From positions 541,155,818 to 541,219,817 of the forward strand of contig NC_045426.1 of the NCBI RefSeq assembly GCF_902635505.1: DNA of 64,000 bases, in the 5' to 3' direction. The notes under the pieces are model-generated. The model saw only the letters and a list, made by a program, of their open reading frames with translations. It was not told the origin of the DNA and did not search any database. This DNA comes from Sarcophilus harrisii (lineage: Eukaryota > Chordata > Mammalia > Dasyuromorphia > Dasyuridae). Positions 57,776 to 64,000 of the stretch are shown in pieces. The stretch's first letter is position 1; every line of letters starts with the position of its first letter. The translations under genes and the position numbers were made by a program.

Positions 57776-58721
57776 GCATCTAGGTACCCAATAGTTATGT
57801 TCCTGAAAAATTTTTTAGAAATCATATTTCCCTAAATGAAATCCCTTCCATTCTCTAACCTAATTTGCATATTTGTTCCTATTAGACTTTAAGTCCTTTT
57901 GGAGCAGGGACTTGTGCCATTTGTAAAGTATTCTTTTATAATGAATATCTGCATTGGCATAGTGACCATGCACAGTATTCCCAGCATAGTGACTTTCATA
58001 AAGGAAGCTAATGATTCACTGAATTTTCCATTTTCTCTTAATTTCAGAAATATTTACCTTAATTTCTGATTAGTTTTTAGTTAGCAGTGTGCTTATCTAT
58101 ATACTTTATCTATAAGATTTTTTGGTCTCTTAGTACCAGTGGATTGTTATCTTTTAAACACTTAAAAGTGTCATTGGAGTAAAGAATAATTTCTTAATTA
58201 AAATGATAATTTCCTGACATTCATTTTATAGATTCCTGAAATTTCTTGAAACATATAATGCTGTTGTGTATATACTTACCTGCCCTGAAGAAGTTATGGG
58301 AATTAATTTTCAGTGATCTAAACTGAAAATCTTTCCTGTAATTTTTAAGTATTACATCCTCCTTTTTAATCAGGAAAAATAGACTATAAAAAAGGTAGAT
58401 GCATGATGATCAAGAGATCTTATACCTGTACCACTGAAAGGTGGTCTGCATTTCTGAAGTACTGAGTTTAGTTCTCCCCAGCTAAAGTAGAAGTTGGAAA
58501 CAATTATTTGTGTAACTTTGCCACAACATTTTACTTTTCTAGATCACTCACATAAAAATATTCCTCTTAAAGTATCTATCAATGATAATTGCTTTCATTC
58601 TTCATTTGGCTTAGAACTAAGATGTGCTTTATCTTTTAATTTGTTTTCGAGCCTTCTAGGTTTGCAAAATAGAACAAATTCTCAAATTTTATGGATTATA
58701 TTAAAGTTGCTAGTAGGACAT

Positions 58722-58955
58722 AGATAGGTGGGGGCTCCATGGATAGAATTCTGGAGCTGGAGTCAGGAAGATCTGACTTCAAATCTAGTCTCAAATACTT
58801 CCTAGCTGGGAGTGACCCTGAGTTAGTCACTTAACCCCTGATTGCCAGACAAAATGGATCTCCTGGAGAAGGAAATGTCAAACCATTCCAGAATTTTTGC
58901 CAAGAAAATTCCAAATGGGTCATGAAGGGTCAGATGTGACCTAAAAAATGACTAG
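58722..58955 (+). repeat. MAR1-type SINE in intron
   Basis: Sense copy: ggctccatggatagaattct, gagctggagtcaggaagatc, gagttagtcacttaacccct, ggagaaggaaatgtcaaacc, gccaagaaaattccaaatgg. Confidence 0.85.
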
Positions 58956-59771
58956 TAGGATGTTTATATATGGGTTGTAACAATTGGATACCCATAGCAC
59001 AGTAAAAATAATAATAACACTATATTTGTGTTTGACCCTCAAGGCATAGTATTGTCAAATCTGTGGTTTTGCAGTTATGAGTGCTATCAAATAATCCTAT
59101 TACCTGGAAATATTATTTATCTACATATTGATATTAGGATCTAATTAGCTATAGGGCCTAATGAGTACTCAGTGAATTTATTGATGAGACTACTGAGTGG
59201 GAGCAGCTATATGGGTTGAATATTAGCCTGTCATATATTAGGTGTTTACTCGTGTGTTTATTTATTAAGTACCCATTGTGTAGAAGACACATTGAATGAA
59301 GGCCTGAACTGGAGAATTTCCTTGTTGGGAGTTTCCAAACACCGATGAAATCACAGGTCTAAACAACATTCTCAGGAAAGGGCATCTTAACACCTAGGCA
59401 AACCAAAGAAATATACTTAGGGTGTGGAGGTGACTAGTTCCTGACAAACATGTAAGTGGATTGTAAGTGTTGACTATTGCTATCAATGTATTGAATTTGC
59501 TTATAGGTAAAGGTTAATTTCAAGATAAATTTTCTTGCCAGATGGGATAATAATCTGTGCTGGAATTTCTTGACTTATTAATGTATTTACTTGTATTATT
59601 ATGTTGCAGACTCAATGATGATCAGTATTCCCACTATCTAAAAAGAAACAACATTCCTAGTTTGATTTCTGGGTTGTAGATAGATGTGTCCTAAAATCAT
59701 GATGACCAAAGTTTTTACCTGGCAAAAATTATCTGGTAGGGGGCAATCTTAATAAATGTTTTTTTCTTTTA

Positions 59772-59978
59772 GATGTTATTATTGTTGTTTCAATTATGAC
59801 CCCATTGGAGGTTTTCTTGGCAAAGATATTGCCATTTTTTTCTCCAGCTCATGTTATAGATGAGGAAATTAAGTAAACTTGTCCAGCATTGCAAAATTAG
59901 TATCTAAGACTGAATTTGAAGTCAGGTCTTATAGATTCTAGACCTAGTGTATTATCTACTTTGTCACCTAACTGCTGA
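59772..59978 (-). repeat. MAR1-type SINE in intron
   Basis: Antisense copy starting with the tail complement ttattattgttgtttcaatt, then gaccccattggaggttttct, gatgaggaaattaagtaaac, attatctactttgtcaccta. Confidence 0.85.
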
Positions 59979-60479
59979 GGTGTTAGATCTGTTTGTAAAA
60001 ATTTCATGGGTATTAACTTCAATTTCCTAGTAATAGCTCTGAGCCTTTTAAATTCTTACCTTCATTTCTGGTTTTCTGGATAAGAAAGACCCTTTCCTTT
60101 CTGGTCTAAATATCCCTACATTTTGTTTCAGGTGTTCTTGCCCTGTTTTAACAGTGATTATATTTACTTTCTTGTTGCTCCTTTTTCTTAGAAGTTCTAT
60201 GAATGAATATCATCCTTGATCTGCCCTCTCTGTCTCCAGTGTTTTTTCTGGGATTAACTTTTTTCTTTATTACTCTAACCTTGCATTTACCTCTCTTCTG
60301 TTCTAGGACCATGGATTTCTTAGAAGAATGGTCTCCAGACTTTTTTTTTTGATCATGTACCTTTATCAACATATTTATTTAAAAATGATGTTCGTGCTCT
60401 ATTATCTTAATAGTTATATATCATATAAATCTTATACAAAATAGGAATTTTAAAAGGCTCAGATGTCTAAGAGTGATTA

Positions 60480-60800
60480 GAGGGTCACTGGGGTTGACTG
60501 AGTCGGGAGTGACGTGGTAAGGCCTTTGCTTTGAGAAAATTGCTTTGGCTGCTATGTGGAGGCTAGAATAGGTTTGAGTGAGGAAGATCAGTTATGTGGC
60601 CATAGTCCAAGTAGGAGGTTATGTGATGAAATACTGGGGGGGGGGGATGGATTCAAGAGATAGCAGAAGAAAAAGATTTGACAGTTGATTGGCTCTGTGG
60701 GGTTAGGGAAAGTAAAGAGTCAAAAAGATGACACTGAATTCATGCTGAAGATTATGACCTGGGTGAATAAACAGAAAAAAGGAAGTTCAGGAAATGAGGT
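60480..60800 (-). mobile_element. L2 LINE relic in intron
   Basis: The blocks tttgctttgagaaaattgct, ttggctgctatgtggaggct, catagtccaagtaggaggtt and gtaaagagtcaaaaagatga are complements of L2 polymerase text. They belong to the same family as 31225-31780. A G run of about 10 lies at 60640. Confidence 0.55.
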
Positions 60801-62444
60801 TTCTTTCTTTCTTTCTTTTTTTTTTTTAATCAGCAAAGCTAATGTAATGAGATCTGTAAGAGAGGTCACAACCTACTCATGCCCACTCATCCTGTGTGAC
60901 TCATTCTGTCTCATCTAAAATGAAAAAAGGGTGAAGTAGGACTCCTATCAATTGCTCATTGCCATGGAGCCTGAACTCTCCAAAGGGTGCCTGCTAAACC
61001 CTTTAGGTGATTGGGGGGTCAAGGGGTTAGTATGCCAGAAGAGAAGGGGAATTTTTCCTATAGCACCTAAGCAGTTGGTGCTTTATTCTCTTTAGTGCTT
61101 AGAGAGCTTTCTGCTCTGATTGACTCCCCAGTATAGAAGGTAGGAAGGAAATTGAGAATTTTCATAGTTTAGGGAGGAAGGAAAATAGAGGAATGTTGGG
61201 GGAGAAGGAAAATTGTGATTATTTCGGAGACAAATTCCAAGACTGGTTACCATCGATCTTCCCATCATCCAGTTGGTCTTGAGTTGCTTAGGGACAAGAC
61301 ATCATTTTGGAGAGCACTGGCCTTTAATCTTGATGCTATCATTATTTTGAGCCTGAGTTCCCCATATATGGTCTCTGGAAGGAAAAAAAAAGGAAGCTGA
61401 TTTCCATCCCTATTCAAACCAGCATATTCTATAGTTATCCCATGAAAGTTTCATTTTAGTAAAGCCTAACCTCCTAGGCTACTAATGAAACTAAGACACT
61501 ATGTTCTGGATTCAGTGAGTAAGCAAAGCTTAGGATACCGGTTCCTCCCACTTCCCAGTGCTTGTCTGACTTTTATTTACATCATCTGGATCCTTTTCCC
61601 CCAACAGGGTTGCTTTTCTGAATGTCTTTATAATGTTAGTAATTAATTAATACTTGATATATTTGGTAATTAATTTATACTTTATATTTAATAATTGAGA
61701 AAAATTCCTCCACCAATAGGAACTAGGTCATGGTACCAGGTTTACACTTCCTCAAGTGTTTATAATTTAAGAAAATAGAATTTCTCAATAAACAAGAAAT
61801 ATCCTGTATTTGTATTAATGTAATTCAATTCAATGTTTTATAATAATATCACATGAGAAAACAATAGGGGAAATTACTCAATATGGATTTGAATGATTAA
61901 AAAGTATATTCTATCAAAGAACTGATCCCATTGGGTTCAGCAAATGTCATTGTATACAAAGGAGGAAGATTTATTCACCTACTTATAAAGTATTTTTCAA
62001 TTGTACCTAAGGACACAATTGGTGAATTCTTTGCAATCTTCTTTGGAACTCATTTTTCAACTTTTAAAAGTTATTGATATATTTAATCAATTTTTCTACA
62101 TTAGTAATATGATGCTTATTTATTGTAGTTTTTAAAAATTCATAATATCTTAAAATGGTCAAAGAATATGTTTTTTAAATAAGGTTTTACGTTGCATTTG
62201 CTAGGAATTTCTCAAGTATTATCTTTCTGAAAATAATTTCCTATACTGAGTTTTGTTTCATCTAAAACAGAGTACATACAAAAAAAATTTGACTGATGAT
62301 ATTTTCTAATTGGTGAAAAAGAAGTACTAATGAAAAACCTCTTCTTGATTTTTCTTAAAATTTTAGTAATCTTAATGAGGAAAAATATGTTATTTTTCTT
62401 TCAGTGTAATTTCATTTACTATTCTTGCAAGTCTGAGAAGAAAC

Positions 62445-62545
62445 AGGGTAATGGCAAGAGAACTTAAAGTCAGAAAGATCTGAGTTCAGATTTTGTCATA
62501 TTGACTGTGATCCTGGGTACTTATTCACCCAGTAACTCAGAAAAT
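62445..62545 (+). repeat. SINE fragment in intron
   Basis: The text cttaaagtcagaaagatctg, agttcagattttgtcatatt and gactgtgatcctgggtactt is the middle of a tRNA-headed SINE. Confidence 0.5.
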
Positions 62546-63176
62546 TCCCTTAAGACCAATATTTGAAGAGAAGAGTGATGAATAGAGGGATACTTCTTAT
62601 ACAGGAATTTCCTATATCGAGAAATTAGATGCCTAGTCCTTAGACCATTATTTTCTGTGTAGTTCCAGGGTGAAATATAGTATACTTATAGTGGTACAGA
62701 ACATAAGGGGGTGGGGCGAGTGATTCACTGAGTGGGGCTAGCAGGAAATTGCTAAATTCCAAGTTAGTTTGTGAAATTTTATGAAGCAGTTTAACCTGTA
62801 AATGTCACTGAACTCAGACTTCCTTGTTTCCACTGTTCTTTCCAATAATCATGAGTATTTGGCTCTTTTTCCTGTTTACTAGAAATTCTATTTGATTTTT
62901 TTAGGGGGGGCTTCTGTGGCATTTTAGAAATATTAAATACTCTATTGTTGCTAAAGCCTACCTATAGCCAAGTGAGAATGGTTTTGTTTGGTATTGCTGA
63001 AGAGGAAGCTTTTCTTTCATATTCAGTCCCAATTCCTGTACACAGAACCCTAAAAGCATAAAAAAATTATGTTAGTACCCTGCTACACTGGCCTTTCTCA
63101 TTTCATCTTCATTGAGGTCAAAACTAGAAAAAATGGCAGGATGGAGGATTTAGATTAGCTGTAAGGAACCTCTTTC

Positions 63177-63392
63177 TGGCCATCTAGGTAGCACAATGTG
63201 AAATCTGAAGTCAGGAAAAATCTGACCTCAGATACTCACTGTGTGACCCTGGACCAGTCAACTCACTGTACCTCAGTTTCCTCATCTGTATGATGAGTTG
63301 GAAAAGGAAATGACAAACCACCCCAGAATCTTTGACAAGAAATCCTCAGACAAGTCACACTTTGTTGAATATGACTGAATAACATTACAACC
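63177..63392 (+). repeat. MAR1-type SINE in intron
   Basis: Sense copy: ggccatctaggtagcacaat, gtgtgaccctggaccagtca, tcctcatctgtatgatgagt, ggaaaaggaaatgacaaacc, and a tgactgaataac tail. Confidence 0.85.
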
Positions 63393-63445
63393 TCTTTCTA
63401 AAGTAGCTGCAAGGTACCATATCATTTCTTTTAAAGCAGAGCTTT

Positions 63446-63592
63446 TATTTATTTATTTTTTTTTGCTGAGGCAGTTGGGGTTAAGTGACTTGCCCACGAT
63501 CACACAGCTAGTCCATGTTAAGTGTCTAAAGCCACTCAGGTCCTCCTAACTTCAGGGTTGGTGCTCTATCCACTGCACCACCCAGCTGCCCC
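63446..63592 (-). repeat. WSINE1-like SINE with target-site duplication
   Basis: Antisense short SINE: the poly(A) complement, then gctgaggcagttggggttaa, gtgacttgcccacgatcaca, ggtgctctatccactgcacc and acccagctgcccc. It has no long MAR1-type 3' body and ends at ttgcctcagc in sense, as WSINE1 does. A 15-bp duplication, ttaaagcagagcttt, flanks it (63431-63445 and 63593-63607). WSINE1 is, from memory, an Australian-marsupial family. Confidence 0.8.
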
Positions 63593-64000
63593 TTAAAGCA
63601 GAGCTTTATAAAACTTTTTCCCACTGATGACTCCTTTTTGCTCAATAAATTTTTATGAAATCCTGGTGTGTAAAAAAACACACACACATACACACAATAG
63701 GTATACAAATCAAACATTAACTGGTAACAAATTATAATTTCATGACTCACATTCAATTACAGGATTCCAGTTTAATAAACTTTGTTTTAAAACATATTCT
63801 GAAGTTGTCCTGATGCTTTTTCCTAGACCATCCCAAATGGAGCATGGCTATCTTTACTTTCTTGTTTCTTCCTTTGAAATGATGTCTAAAACTTTTTACA
63901 TATATTTTTCTTTTCCTTCAGCTATTAACTAGAATTGATTAGTGATGGGTCTTATTTAGTTTTATCATTTTATATCTCATTTGTCAATAGAACTATTTTT

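Larger units (their letters stand above)
54542..64000 (+). other. MBOAT1: MBOAT1 intron 1 (start only)
   Basis: It begins with the donor gtaacagc. No exon with the expected next residues (VNFVVCQL-type membrane segment) was recognised up to 64000, so the rest of the window is taken as intron. 54560-56720 and 57780-58720 look mostly unique. 60800-62440 and 63610-64000 contain nothing recognised beyond short homopolymers and AT-rich patches. Confidence 0.75.

Overview
The window is vertebrate, almost certainly marsupial, nuclear DNA. It is AT-rich and packed with marsupial retroposons: MAR1-type SINEs ending in gactgaacaacaa-like tails, MIR/THER-type SINEs, many 5'-truncated L1 3' ends, and older L2 and L3/CR1 LINEs. 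A WSINE1-like SINE with a clean target-site duplication (63446-63592) points to an Australian lineage (Australidelphia) rather than an opossum. That species-level reading is an inference from remembered repeat consensus sequences.

Only one host gene is supported. A CpG-rich block at about 53880-54560 holds exon 1 of MBOAT1 on the + strand (coding part 54443-54541, 33 codons, ending at a GT splice donor). Everything to its right, to 64000, is read as MBOAT1 intron 1. Everything to its left is gene-free upstream DNA, matching the gene-poor interval upstream of MBOAT1 in human (towards E2F3, from memory). The promoter has two CCAAT boxes and a GC box and no TATA box. A 116-bp unit repeated three times and a long pyrimidine tract lie about 1 kb upstream. 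An upstream out-of-frame ATG overlaps the MBOAT1 start.

Layout. 1-9700: L1 3' ends and old SINEs. 9719-13818: a fossil class II (betaretrovirus-like) endogenous retrovirus with lysine-tRNA primer site and dUTPase. Its parts lie in mixed orientations, and both outer ends are U5-type LTR ends flanked by the same 6-bp duplication. 13840-16800: a CR1/L3 endonuclease relic, a diverged direct duplication, and a nearly perfect 57-bp inverted repeat. 18500-26000: SINEs and L1 tails, including an L1 nested in a SINE and an L1 with a flipped 3' part. 27133-28520: an L1 5' UTR with tandem promoter-like units fused directly to an L1 3' end. 29080-33200: L3 and L2 relics. 37371-44722: more L1 tails, SINEs and microsatellites. 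44985-48656: an antisense L1 with its 5' UTR, ORF1 and endonuclease but no reverse transcriptase. 48665-49945: an L2 reverse-transcriptase relic. 50575-53835: an old L1 and the MBOAT1 upstream region. 53880-64000: the MBOAT1 promoter, exon 1 and intron.

No tRNA, rRNA, CRISPR array, operon or bacterial-type system is present. The most unusual structures are the scrambled provirus, the long hairpin, the composite L1, and the overlapping upstream ATG in MBOAT1.
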